A program made the position numbers and the translations under genes. DNA of 64,000 bases from JANNNF01 sp963772935 (GTDB taxonomy: Bacteria > Pseudomonadota > Alphaproteobacteria > Rhodobacterales > Rhodobacteraceae): contig CAVYZK010000009.1 in NCBI GenBank assembly GCA_963772935.1, forward strand, positions 558,001 through 622,000. Reading direction: 5' to 3'. Below, in pieces: positions 27,679-36,560 of this stretch (position 1 is the stretch's first letter; the number at the start of each line of letters is the position of its first letter). Below the pieces are notes generated by a model, which ran no database searches, was not told the origin of the DNA, and worked only from the letters and a program-made list of their open reading frames with translations.

Positions 27679-29273
27679 AGATAGGCGACCAATGCGGCGG
27701 TCGATCCATCCTTGCCTTGGGTACTCTGCCGCCCCTCAAGGATCGGCTGCAAGGCGAGGGCCAGTTCCTTGCCCAGTTCCACCCCCCACTGGTCATAGGA
27801 GTTCAGCCCCAGAATGACGCCCTCGACAAACACCCGGTGTTCGTACAGCGCGATGATCTGGCCCAGAACGAAGGGCGTCAGTTTGGCAAAGGCCAGCGTG
27901 GTCGAGGGGCGGTTGCCCGGAAACACCCGGTGGCGGGCCTGACGGTCCAACTCGGCCCCGACAGCACCCTTCTTGGCCATGATCGCCGTCGCCTCGGCCA
28001 GACTGCGGCCCCGCATAAGCGCCTCGGACTGTGCAAGGCAGTTCGACACCAACAGCAGATGCTGATGCGCAAGGTCGGGTTCATGGCCCTGCTTCGCCAC
28101 CAGAAACTCGCAGGGCACCACGCGGGTGCCTTGGTGGATCAGTTGGTAGAACGCGTGCTGGCCATTGGTGCCGGGCTCGCCCCAGACCACCGGGCCGGAA
28201 TGGGTGGCAAGGTCACTGCCATCAATCGCCACGCGCTTGCCGTTACTCTCCATCTCCAACTGTTGCAGGTAGGCAGGCAGGCGCGACAGGCGCTGATCAT
28301 AGGGCAGCACGGCGCGGGTGGCATAGCCGCAGATCTGGTTGTGCCAGATGCCGACCAGCGCCAGCAGCACAGGCAGGTTCTGCCCAAAGGGCTGGGTCAG
28401 GAAATGCTGATCCATATCCCGCGCACCAGCCAGAAACTGATCGAAATCCTCCGGCCCGATCGCCAGCATCAGCGAAAGCCCAATCGGCCCCCACAGCGAA
28501 TAGCGCCCGCCGACCCAATCCTCAAACCCGAAAACCCGTGCAGGATCAATGCCGTAGGCGGCGGTCTTGTCAGCGGCGGTGGACACGGCGCAGAATTGCG
28601 CACCGGGGTTCGTCACCTTTTCCGCCATCCAGCGTTTGGCGGTATCGGCATTGGTCATCGTCTCGATGGTGGTAAAGGTCTTGGAGGCCACGATCACCAG
28701 CGTGGTTTCCGGGTTCAACCCCGCCAGCACGTCATGGATATGCGCGCCGTCCACGTTTGAGACGAAATGCACCCGTGGCCCGTCATGGAACGGTGCCAGT
28801 GCAAGCACCGCCATCGCAGGTCCAAGGTCAGACCCGCCGATGCCGATGTTCACCACATCGGTGATCGCCCCGCCTTGGCCCCGGAACGCGCCCGACCGCA
28901 CGTCGCGGGCAAAGGCGGCGGTCAGCGCGCGGATACGGCGCACCTCGGGCAGCACATCTGCGCCGTCCACCTTGATGACATCCGCGTCCCCTGCCCGCAG
29001 CGCCACGTGCAGCACGGCGCGGCCTTCGGTATCGTTGATCTTTTCACCGCCAAACATCGCCGCCCGCTTGGCCGCCACCCCGGCACGGTCCGCCAAGCCG
29101 ACCAGCAATCCCATCGCCGTCGCATCAATGTTGGTTTTGGAGTAATCAAACAGCATGTCGCCCGCGCGGGCCGAAAACGCCGCCGCCCGTCCGGCATCGT
29201 CAAACAACGACAGGATCGACCGATCCTTGACCGTCCCGTAATGCGCCCCGAGTGCGTCCCAGTCAGCTTTCAT
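27663..29273 (-). CDS. pgi: Glucose-6-phosphate isomerase
   Basis: Interconverts glucose 6-phosphate and fructose 6-phosphate. A 536-residue protein starting MKADWDALGAHYG at ATG 29273. Signatures: NIGIGGSDLGPAM (residues about 140-152), LVIVASKTFTTIET, the PGI signature DWVGGRYSLWGPIGLS, ESNGKRV with the catalytic Glu region, and GEPGTNGQHAFYQLIHQG. The C-terminal lysine motif region LGKELA is present. It is the last gene of zwf-pgl-pgi; the pgl stop is only 5 bases upstream of its start. Confidence 0.96.
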   Translation of the reverse strand: MKADWDALGAHYGTVKDRSILSLFDDAGRAAAFSARAGDMLFDYSKTNIDATAMGLLVGLADRAGVAAKRAAMFGGEKINDTEGRAVLHVALRAGDADVIKVDGADVLPEVRRIRALTAAFARDVRSGAFRGQGGAITDVVNIGIGGSDLGPAMAVLALAPFHDGPRVHFVSNVDGAHIHDVLAGLNPETTLVIVASKTFTTIETMTNADTAKRWMAEKVTNPGAQFCAVSTAADKTAAYGIDPARVFGFEDWVGGRYSLWGPIGLSLMLAIGPEDFDQFLAGARDMDQHFLTQPFGQNLPVLLALVGIWHNQICGYATRAVLPYDQRLSRLPAYLQQLEMESNGKRVAIDGSDLATHSGPVVWGEPGTNGQHAFYQLIHQGTRVVPCEFLVAKQGHEPDLAHQHLLLVSNCLAQSEALMRGRSLAEATAIMAKKGAVGAELDRQARHRVFPGNRPSTTLAFAKLTPFVLGQIIALYEHRVFVEGVILGLNSYDQWGVELGKELALALQPILEGRQSTQGKDGSTAALVAYLTDRG

Positions 29274-29278
29274 AGCGT

Positions 29279-29950
29279 TTACTCCGCCCAATGTACGGTT
29301 GCGTTGTCAAGAACGGCACGGACCGGGGCCTCGAGTGCGGGCAAGGTTGCCGCGCGTTCAATGGCCTCGCGCTTTTCCGCGCCCGTGATCAGGATGTGGA
29401 TGTTGAACGCCGCTTTCAGGACCGGGGCGGTCAGGGTGATGCGCGGCTCGCCCGCCGCCTCGGCCCGCAGTGCCATCAGCGGCGGCGCGTTTGCGGCCAA
29501 AGCATCAGCCAGCAAATCCGCCCCCGGAAACAGGCTCGCGGTGTGCATGTCGGCCCCCATCCCCAGCAACAGCACGGATATCGGCAGGTGCGGGGCCAGC
29601 CCGTCGGACAGCGCCTCCAGCATTTCCTCAGGTTGTTCGGCGGGGGCATACAGCGGCACCAGCCGCGCGCGGGCCGCAAAGCCGCGCAGCAGGCGTTCGC
29701 GCAGAAGGCGGGTGTTGGACCGGGGGCTGTCTTCGGCGACCCAGCGTTCGTCGTTCAGAAACACCGCGACATTGGCCCAGTCCAGGTCGACCCCCGACAG
29801 CGTGTCAAAGATCGGCCCCGGCGTGGTGCCGCCCGGCACGCACAGCGATGCCTTGCCGTCACGACGCAGAAATTCGCCCAACTGACCCGCGATGTCATTG
29901 GCGAGGCTTAGGAACATGAACTCGCGGTCTGGATAGCTGCGGAAATTCAT
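29279..29950 (-). CDS. pgl: 6-Phosphogluconolactonase
   Basis: Hydrolyses 6-phosphogluconolactone to 6-phosphogluconate. A 223-residue NagB-fold protein. Family features seen are CVPGGTTPGPIFDTL (phosphate-binding loop, around residue 37), VAVFLNDERWV, SNTRLLRERLL, LLLGMGADMHTASLFPG and ALRAEAAGEPRITLT. In many homologs the middle motif reads GMGxDGHTASLFP; here MGADMHTASLFP replaces Gly by Met. It overlaps zwf by 4 bases, so translation is coupled. Confidence 0.93.
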   Translation of the reverse strand: MNFRSYPDREFMFLSLANDIAGQLGEFLRRDGKASLCVPGGTTPGPIFDTLSGVDLDWANVAVFLNDERWVAEDSPRSNTRLLRERLLRGFAARARLVPLYAPAEQPEEMLEALSDGLAPHLPISVLLLGMGADMHTASLFPGADLLADALAANAPPLMALRAEAAGEPRITLTAPVLKAAFNIHILITGAEKREAIERAATLPALEAPVRAVLDNATVHWAE

Positions 29951-31401
29951 TCCTTAATCTCCCGCCAGCGGCGGCCATCCTTGTGCATCAGCATCAGCGC
30001 ATCCTCTGGCCCCGATGACCCCGGATCATAGCCACGCGGCTTGTCGCCCTTGGCCTCCCATCCCTTGATCACCGGGTCGGCCCAGGCCCAGGCGGCCTCA
30101 ACCTCATCGCCGCGCATGAACAGGGTCTGATTGCCCCGGATCACATCCATGATCAGCCGCTCATACGCATCCGGGATATCCTCGGCATCGGCACCCAAGG
30201 CATCGGCGAACGACATATCCAGCGGCACCTGCATCAGGCGCATGCCGCCCGGCCCCGGTTCCTTGATCATCATCATCAGATCCATGCCCTCATCCGGTTG
30301 CAACCGGATCACCAGCACGTTTTCACGCCAGCCCGGCGCGTCGTCAAAGATCGAATGCGGCGGTTCCTTGAAGGTGATCGCAATTTCCGACGCCCGCGCC
30401 CGCAGCCGTTTGCCGGTGCGCAGATAGAACGGCGTCCCAGCCCACCGCCAGTTCGACACGCCCACCTTCAGCGCGATATAGCTTTCCGTCCGGCTGGCGG
30501 GGTTTTCGGAATGTTCGACATAGCCGCCCTTGCCCTTGGTCGGCAGATACTGGCCACGCACGATATCTTCCGGCTTCACCGGGTCCAAGGCCCGGATAAC
30601 CTTCAGCTTTTCATCCCGCACCGCGTTCGGGTCAAAGTGATAGGGCGGTTCCATCGCGATCAGGCACAGCAGTTGCATCATGTGGTTCTGCACCATATCG
30701 CGCATCGCACCAGAGGTGTCGTAATAGGCCCCGCGCCCTTCCACCCCCACGGTTTCGGCCACGGTGATCTGCACGTGGTCGACGTATTGGGCCTTCCACA
30801 GCGGTTCGAACAGGATGTTGGCAAAGCGCACCGCCATCAGGTTCTGCACGGTTTCCTTGCCCAGATAATGGTCGATCCGGTAAATCTGGGCCTCGGTAAA
30901 GTGCTTGGCCAGCACAGCGTTCAGCGCCATGGCGGTTTCCAGATCACGGCCAAACGGCTTTTCCACCACGATCCGGCTGGTCGCATCCGCGATGCCATTG
31001 TCATGCAGCCGTTCCGCCAAAGCCCCGAACAGCGACGGTGCGACCGAGAAATAGAACGCCTTCACGACATCGGGCCGCATTTGCGCCTTCAGGGCCTCCC
31101 AGCCCCCCGTCCCCGTGGCATCAATGGGAACATAGCCGATCTGGGCGATGAACGCAGCGATCACCGCCTTGTCCTGCCGGGGCTTTGCCACAAATTCCAG
31201 AATGGCCGCTTGCACCATGTCCCGAAAGGCATCGACCGTCAGATCGGCGCGCGCGGCCCCGATGATGCGGCTGGTGGGCGGCATCTGCCCCGCCAGAAAG
31301 CGCCGGTACAGGCCCGGAAAGATCTTGCGGCGGGCAAGGTCGCCCGTGCCACCAAAGATCACAAGGTCGAAACAATCGACCGGAATGACACGTGACACCA
31401 T
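29947..31401 (-). CDS. zwf: Glucose-6-phosphate 1-dehydrogenase
   Basis: First step of the oxidative pentose phosphate and Entner-Doudoroff routes. A 484-residue enzyme, ATG 31401 (MVSRVIPVDCFDLVIFGGTG). The NAD(P)-binding loop is FGGTGDLARRK (residues 15-25), the substrate-binding signature RIDHYLGKETVQN and the C-terminal EPPHSIF and PDEGMDL blocks are present. It heads the operon zwf-pgl-pgi. A GTTAGCGCTAAC palindrome 65 bases upstream suggests LacI-family control. Confidence 0.96.
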   Translation of the reverse strand: MVSRVIPVDCFDLVIFGGTGDLARRKIFPGLYRRFLAGQMPPTSRIIGAARADLTVDAFRDMVQAAILEFVAKPRQDKAVIAAFIAQIGYVPIDATGTGGWEALKAQMRPDVVKAFYFSVAPSLFGALAERLHDNGIADATSRIVVEKPFGRDLETAMALNAVLAKHFTEAQIYRIDHYLGKETVQNLMAVRFANILFEPLWKAQYVDHVQITVAETVGVEGRGAYYDTSGAMRDMVQNHMMQLLCLIAMEPPYHFDPNAVRDEKLKVIRALDPVKPEDIVRGQYLPTKGKGGYVEHSENPASRTESYIALKVGVSNWRWAGTPFYLRTGKRLRARASEIAITFKEPPHSIFDDAPGWRENVLVIRLQPDEGMDLMMMIKEPGPGGMRLMQVPLDMSFADALGADAEDIPDAYERLIMDVIRGNQTLFMRGDEVEAAWAWADPVIKGWEAKGDKPRGYDPGSSGPEDALMLMHKDGRRWREIKE

Positions 31402-31465
31402 GGCTGTACCTCGTTTTGCGGGCGTAAGGATCGGATTTGACACGTTGGACAGGCGCCAACGCGAT

Positions 31466-31477
31466 GTTAGCGCTAAC
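31466..31477. promoter_or_regulatory. LacI-type operator palindrome upstream of zwf
   Basis: GTTAGCGCTAAC is a perfect 12-base palindrome with the central CG typical of LacI-family operators, at 65-76 bases before the zwf start. The repressor gene is not in the window. Confidence 0.5.
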
Positions 31478-31546
31478 GACTGTCTTTTACCCGCAGACCC
31501 TTTCGAAGTCTAGCATTGCCCGTGGCGGATACAAACGCTTTGGCCC

Positions 31547-32245
31547 CTATGCCTCATCCATTGGCAACCAGCGCACACGCAACAGGCCGGGTTCCGCCGC
31601 AAGACGCTGAACCGCCTGTTCCAGCATCGTATCCGTCGCCCCTTCGCCCGTCACCGTGGCGGACAAATCCATTCCCACCCCGTCCTCGGCAGGGCGCAAG
31701 CCCACTTCGGACAGATGCAAGCCGCCAAGCGTCAGGGTGCGCAGAATCAAACTGCGCGCGCCGCCTTCCTGTTCCGGCAGACAGGTGAGGATAACCCGGA
31801 ACGACCGGCTCAGGGGCACGCCCGCCTTGGTTTTGCGCTTCAGGAATTTGACCAGCGGTCGCAAACCAAGGTTGATGAACACCACCATCCCCGTCAGCAG
31901 TATGGCAAAAGGCCAGGCCCCCGCCCCCGCCATCATGCCAACCCCCGCCGAACACCACAATGTGGCGGCAGTGTTCAGCCCATGCACGTTGAACCCGTCC
32001 CGAAAGATGATGCCTGCCCCCAGAAACCCGATGCCCGACACCACCTGCGCCGCAACCCGGGTGGGGCTGACTTCGTTGGGAAAAAGCTGCGAAAAGATCA
32101 CAAAACTCGCAGCACCAAGGGCCACCAGCGCATTGGTCCGCAAGCCCGCCATCCGCTGACGCACCTGTCGTTCAGACCCGATCAGCGCCCCGCAGGCCAA
32201 AGCCACGCCCATATCAAGGGCCGCCGATTCCAGCAGAATTGTCAT
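31547..32245 (-). CDS. MgtC/SapB-family membrane protein
   Basis: A 232-residue protein. The N-terminal half has the family's membrane segments and motifs: ACGALIGSERQVRQRMAGLRTNALVALGAA, QVVSGIGFLGAGIIFRDG and NVHGLNTAATLWCSAGVGM (each only partly quoted from the family pattern). The C-terminal about 90 residues form an ACT-like cytoplasmic domain (FRVILTCLPEQ..., TGEGATDTMLEQAVQRL). MgtC proteins help in growth at low magnesium and modulate the F-ATPase in pathogens; plain YhiD-like relatives are of unknown function. It stands alone, downstream of zwf on the other side of a gap. Confidence 0.85.
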   Translation of the reverse strand: MTILLESAALDMGVALACGALIGSERQVRQRMAGLRTNALVALGAASFVIFSQLFPNEVSPTRVAAQVVSGIGFLGAGIIFRDGFNVHGLNTAATLWCSAGVGMMAGAGAWPFAILLTGMVVFINLGLRPLVKFLKRKTKAGVPLSRSFRVILTCLPEQEGGARSLILRTLTLGGLHLSEVGLRPAEDGVGMDLSATVTGEGATDTMLEQAVQRLAAEPGLLRVRWLPMDEA

Positions 32246-32328
32246 AGGGCTCGATCCTTTACCGCGACAGGCTCAGGCTAGACTGCGCTTGGCGGAATGT
32301 GAAGATTTTGTAAATTAAATATGACAAT

Positions 32329-33090
32329 CTACCAGCGGCCCGAAAGGGCCTGCCACAGCAACCGCCCCCTGCGGGTAAATTCCGACACCTCCATACGCCC
32401 CTCTGCGACCACCAAAGGGTCTGCCGCCGCCAGACGCAACAGGGGTTCCGCCTGCCAGCCGGGCAGCAATGCCGCGGCAACCTGCTTCGGCACCCGGTTA
32501 CACCGCGCCCGCGCCTTGGCCAAGCGCGCCAGGCCGTCACGCGCCAGTGCCGCCACTGTCTCGGGCCGACCATCGACCAGGGGCTTGCAACCGCGCTCCT
32601 CCAGGCCCGGAACGGCGCGCAAATAGGCGGCCAGCCCGGCACCCCAGGCATAGTCACGCACCACGCCCTCGGCCGCATCCGGCGCACCCAGGGCCCGGGC
32701 CGCAAGCCACATCAGCCCCCCTGCGGTATCGTCGATATAGGCGTCAAAGGCGGGCCGGTCGGCAAAGGCATCGCGGTAGATATCCCACCGCCGCGCGGCA
32801 ATCAGCCGGTCCAGCACATCCAACGGCAATTCGGCCCGTTGGGTCAGCCCATGCAGCGGCCCCGCCACCTCATGCGCGCGGGGCGTGGGTTCAGCCACCA
32901 CATCGCGCCACCATTGCAACCGCATCTCGGCGATCATTGGCTCCTTGCTGACCCAAGGCGCGCGGGCAATTTCAAGGTTGAACGCGTATAGAATGAACAG
33001 CGCCTCACGCGACGGCACCGGCGCTGCCATGGTGGCCAGAAACCGGTCAGGGTCGCCCCGCTCCACAAGCGCTGCACAGGCTTCTGTCAC
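32329..33090 (-). CDS. Squalene/phytoene synthase-like protein, NDUFAF6 type
   Basis: A 253-residue member of the trans-isoprenyl synthase superfamily. GTG 33090 overlaps the cimA stop (GTGA); the longer open frame lies inside cimA. It contains ILYAFNLEIARAPWVSKEPMIAEMRLQWWRD around residues 33-63 and DDTAGGLMWLAARALG around residue 120. Both DxxxD metal motifs of active phytoene synthases are absent or altered. That pattern matches the mitochondrial complex I assembly factor NDUFAF6 and its alphaproteobacterial homologs, so a role in NADH dehydrogenase assembly is plausible, while carotenoid synthesis is unlikely. Confidence 0.75.
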   Translation of the reverse strand: MTEACAALVERGDPDRFLATMAAPVPSREALFILYAFNLEIARAPWVSKEPMIAEMRLQWWRDVVAEPTPRAHEVAGPLHGLTQRAELPLDVLDRLIAARRWDIYRDAFADRPAFDAYIDDTAGGLMWLAARALGAPDAAEGVVRDYAWGAGLAAYLRAVPGLEERGCKPLVDGRPETVAALARDGLARLAKARARCNRVPKQVAAALLPGWQAEPLLRLAAADPLVVAEGRMEVSEFTRRGRLLWQALSGRW

Positions 33091-34721
33091 GCCGTATCCT
33101 TGGCAGGCTGCGCGCCATCCCGGATCAGTTTCCAGTTGATCGCGTCCAGCAGCGCCTCGAAACTCGCGTCCACGATGTTGGGGCTGACCCCCACGGTGGA
33201 CCACCGTCGCCCCTGCCCGTCTTCCGAGTCGATAATCACCCGCGTAACCGCCTCCGTACCGCCTTGGGTAATACGCACCTTGAAATCGACCAGCTTCATA
33301 TCGTCGATGCAGGCCTGATACGGCCCCAGATCCTTGGCCAGTGCTTTGGACAGCGCATTGACCGGCCCCCGGTCCGTTCCCGTCGCATCCATGCTTTCGC
33401 TGACCGACAGCATTTTGTGATCGCCGATTTTAACCACCACCACGGCCTCGGAAAGGCTGATCATGCGATTGTATTTATTCTTCCGCCGCTCCACCGTTAC
33501 CCGATAGCGTTTGACCTCAAAGAACAGTGGCAGCAGACCCAATTCCGCCCGGGCCACCAGTTCAAAACTGGCCTGCGCACCGTCATAGGCATAGCCTTGA
33601 TCCTCACGCTCCTTGACGATCTCCAATATCCGCCCCAGACGGGCATCCTTGGGGTCCACCACAATATCCGCCGAAGCCAGCCTTGCCCGAAGGTTGGATT
33701 GCCCGGCCTGATTGCTCATCGGAATGACACGCTCATTGCCGATCAGATCAGGCGGCACATGTTCATAGGTGGTCGGGTCTTTCAGAATGGCGCTCGCGTG
33801 CAGACCCGCCTTATGGGCAAAGGCGCTCGCCCCGACATAGGGGGCGGCGCGCAGGGGGACGCGGTTGAGGATATCATCGAGAGTGCGGCTGATTTTAAGC
33901 AGCGATGCCAATGCCTGCGGCGATACCCCGGTTTCAAAGCGATCCTTGTAGGGCGCTTTCAGCAGCAGGGTCGGAATGATCGTCACAAGGTTCGCATTGC
34001 CGCAGCGTTCGCCAAGCCCGTTCAGCGTGCCCTGAATCTGCCGCGCACCCGCATCGACGGCGGCGAGGCTGCAGGCGACCGCGTTGCCGGTGTCGTCGTG
34101 GCAATGGATGCCCAGATGGTCGCCAGGAATGCCGGCGGCGATCACTTCCGCCGTCACGCGGCCTACCTCGGCGGGCAAGGTGCCGCCGTTGGTGTCGCAC
34201 AGGACGACCCACCTGGCCCCCGCATCGAGGGCGGCGCGCAGGCAGGACAGGGCGTATTGGGGGTTGGCGCGGTAGCCGTCGAAGAAATGCTCGGCGTCCA
34301 GCAGGGCCTCGCGGCCTTTGGCGACGACGTGGGCGATGCTGTCGGCGATGGCTTGGCGGTTTTCCTCAAGCGTGACGCCGAGGGCGGTGGTGACGTGGAA
34401 GTCGTGGGCCTTGCCGACAAGGCAGACGGCGGGGGTGCCCGCATCGAGGACGCCTGCGAGGACGTCATCATTGGCAGCACTGCGCCCCACCCGTTTGGTC
34501 ATGCCGAAGGCCGTCATGGTGGCGCGGGTTTTGGGGGCGGTGGCGAAGAAGTCGCTGTCGGTCGGGTTGGCCCCCGGCCAGCCGCCTTCGATGTGGTCGA
34601 GGCCGAGACCGTCCAGCGCGCGGGCGATCTGGATTTTCTCGGGCGTCGAGAATTGCACGCCCTGGGTTTGCTGGCCGTCCCGCAGGGTGGTGTCGAAAAG
34701 GTAGAGGCGTTCGCGGGTCAT
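33087..34721 (-). CDS. cimA: (R)-Citramalate synthase
   Basis: Condenses pyruvate and acetyl-CoA to citramalate for isoleucine synthesis independent of threonine. A 544-residue protein: LYLFDTTLRDGQQTQGVQFS (catalytic metal Asp/Arg), GLDHIEGGWPGANPTD, CLVGKAHDFHV, VLCDTNGGTLP, GIHCHDDTGNAV with the metal histidines, and the C-terminal allosteric domain. The GGWPGxNPTD block separates CimA from 2-isopropylmalate synthase. It is followed by the NDUFAF6-like gene with overlap. Upstream of it lies the palindrome array. Confidence 0.93.
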   Translation of the reverse strand: MTRERLYLFDTTLRDGQQTQGVQFSTPEKIQIARALDGLGLDHIEGGWPGANPTDSDFFATAPKTRATMTAFGMTKRVGRSAANDDVLAGVLDAGTPAVCLVGKAHDFHVTTALGVTLEENRQAIADSIAHVVAKGREALLDAEHFFDGYRANPQYALSCLRAALDAGARWVVLCDTNGGTLPAEVGRVTAEVIAAGIPGDHLGIHCHDDTGNAVACSLAAVDAGARQIQGTLNGLGERCGNANLVTIIPTLLLKAPYKDRFETGVSPQALASLLKISRTLDDILNRVPLRAAPYVGASAFAHKAGLHASAILKDPTTYEHVPPDLIGNERVIPMSNQAGQSNLRARLASADIVVDPKDARLGRILEIVKEREDQGYAYDGAQASFELVARAELGLLPLFFEVKRYRVTVERRKNKYNRMISLSEAVVVVKIGDHKMLSVSESMDATGTDRGPVNALSKALAKDLGPYQACIDDMKLVDFKVRITQGGTEAVTRVIIDSEDGQGRRWSTVGVSPNIVDASFEALLDAINWKLIRDGAQPAKDTA

Positions 34722-34909
34722 GCGGGGCTTTCAGGGTGGGTGTCCCATGCCGGGACGGCTTGGGATTTCAAGGGGTTATGGTGGTCGGTTAAGGGGTTGT
34801 TAAGAGGTGGTCATGTGTGGTGACACAAATTCCTTCGAAGGAATTTGGCAAAAATCTTCGAAGATTTTTGGAGCGGAGTTTTTGAAAACTCCGTTTTGCA
34901 GCGACGGTC
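34722..34909. other. Gap with three tandem palindromes
   Basis: Between cimA and cysS. The part next to cimA is ordinary GC-rich sequence; 34820-34900 is unlike the rest and carries the palindrome array listed separately. No open frame is seen. Confidence 0.6.
34826..34893. repeat. Array of three perfect palindromes
   Basis: Palindrome 1 at 34826-34847 (core AAATTCCTTCGAAGGAATTT), palindrome 2 at 34849-34870 (core AAAATCTTCGAAGATTTT) and palindrome 3 at 34874-34893 (CGGAGTTTT-TG-AAAACTCCG). The first two share the centre TTCGAA. Each can form an 8-10 bp hairpin and the last two are followed by T-rich bases, so the array may act as a bidirectional terminator between cysS and cimA. Confidence 0.8.
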
Positions 34910-36299
34910 TCATTTCAGCGCCTCCAGTTTAGCGGGATCGAAGTGATCGGTCTTGCTTGCCTCTGGTCCAGCAACGCCGACAGACAACTTCACGCCACAA
35001 GCTTCAATTCTGGCTTTGAGCTGATCTGCATCTGCGTAATTTCGGGCGTTACGAAGGCTTTGCCAGCGATCAAGCAGCGCCCAAAGCTTTGAGTTCGTAG
35101 CCTCTCTGAACCAATCAACCAACTCAGCATCAGGAAGCCCTATCAGTCGCATTGCAGCTTTCAATCCAGCCCAGTCGTCGCGATTTGCCAATCCGTGCAG
35201 TTCAGCAATCGCGCCGGCCGTGTTCACATCGTTCGAAAGAATCTCTACCACTTCCCTAGGAACTGTGGTCGCTGCTTCGACCGCCATCAGTTCCACGAAA
35301 CCAAGCCTTTAACGTATGGGTGGCGTCATTCGCCTTCTCCTTCGTCCAATCCATCGGCTTGGAATAATGCGTGCTCAGATACACAAACCTGATCACTTCG
35401 CCCGGCACACCCTGATCCAGCAAATCCCGCACCGTAAAGAAATTCCCCAAACTCTTGGACATCTTCTTGCCGTCCACCAGCAGCATCTCATTGTGCATCC
35501 AGACATTCGCAAACGATGCCTCGGGGTGGGCGCAGGCGCTTTGCGCGATCTCGTTCTCATGATGCGGGAATTGCAGATCAATGCCGCCGCCGTGGATATC
35601 AAACGACGCGCCCAGCAATTCATGCGCCATGGCAGAGCATTCGATGTGCCAGCCGGGGCGGCCCCGGCCCCAAGGCGACTCCCAGCCGGGGGTTTCAGCG
35701 TCCGACGGTTTCCACAGCACGAAGTCCATCGGGTCTTCCTTGAACGGTGCGACCTCGACCCGTGCGCCTGCGATCATGTCATCGACCGACCGGCCCGACA
35801 GCGCGCCGTAGTCCTTGTAGGACCGCACGCGGAACAGGACATGGCCCTCAACCGCATAGGCGTGGCCGCCCGCAATCAGCCCTTCGATCATCGCCACCAT
35901 CGGGCCGATATATTCCGTCGCCCTCGGTTCGACATTGGGCCGCAGCGCGCCGAGCGCGTCCATATCGGCGTGATACCAGGCGATCGTCTCATCCGTGCGG
36001 GCGCGGATCAGGTCTTCCAGCGAGCCTTCCGCCCCTGCGGCCCGGCGGCGCGAAGCCTCGGCGTTGATCTTGTCGTCCACGTCGGTGAAGTTGCGCACAT
36101 AGGTGACGTGATCCGCCCCGTAGACATGGCGCAGCAGGCGGTAGAGCACGTCGAACACCACGACGGGGCGCCCGTTGCCCAGATGGGCGCGGTCATAGAC
36201 GGTGGGGCCGCAGACATACATGCGCACGTTTTGGGCATCGAGGGGGGTGAACTCCTCTTTGCGGCGGGTTTTCGTGTTGTGCAGCTTGATTGTCGTCAT
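34910..36299 (-). CDS. cysS: Cysteinyl-tRNA synthetase, frameshifted, with atypical 3' part
   Basis: It charges tRNA-Cys. The N-terminal catalytic part is normal: MTTIKLHNTKTRRKEEF from ATG 36299, zinc/HIGH region VCGPTVYDRAHLGNGRP, FTDVDDKIN, WHIECSAMA, HGGGIDLQFPHHENEIAQ and KKMSKSLGNF. The frame breaks near 35297 after DATHTLKAWF. The rest (VELMAVEAATTVPREVVEIL, SNDVNTAGAIAELHGLAN and the anticodon-binding end) is in another frame from about 35296 to 34910. One base must be removed, giving about 462 residues. The 3' section is visibly lower in GC than its flanks. This may be a recombined tail plus an indel, or only an error. Confidence 0.85.
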
Positions 36300-36560
36300 G
36301 GTCCAAACCCTTGGTCTTGGGCGCAAACCACACCCCTGCGCGGGTCTATCAACTTCGGTCTTTCAGCAAAACACGAAAGATGGCCCCGCGCGGCGATGCG
36401 TCAGCGGGGAATACAGCAGGTGCAGGGGCGAAATGCCAATCTCATGCGGGGGTAATATCCGGTATCGCACAGATCGCCAAGGAGAATTGATGTGACGGCA
36501 GTTGTCACTTGCCGGAGGGGCCTTTGCCTGACAGGTTTTGCACGACAACCGGAGCACGCC
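36300..36560. other. Divergent intergenic region
   Basis: 261 bases between cysS (minus) and the exported protein gene (plus). It has a small stem GTGAC/GTCAC near 36492-36508 and a GGAG ribosome-binding site at 36551-36554. No further feature is seen; the open frame across it is not supported by a start signal. Confidence 0.4.

Noticed and set aside
32329..33090. Carotenoid-pathway phytoene synthase (crtB)
   Set aside because: The metal-binding aspartate motifs are not intact and no other crt gene is nearby.
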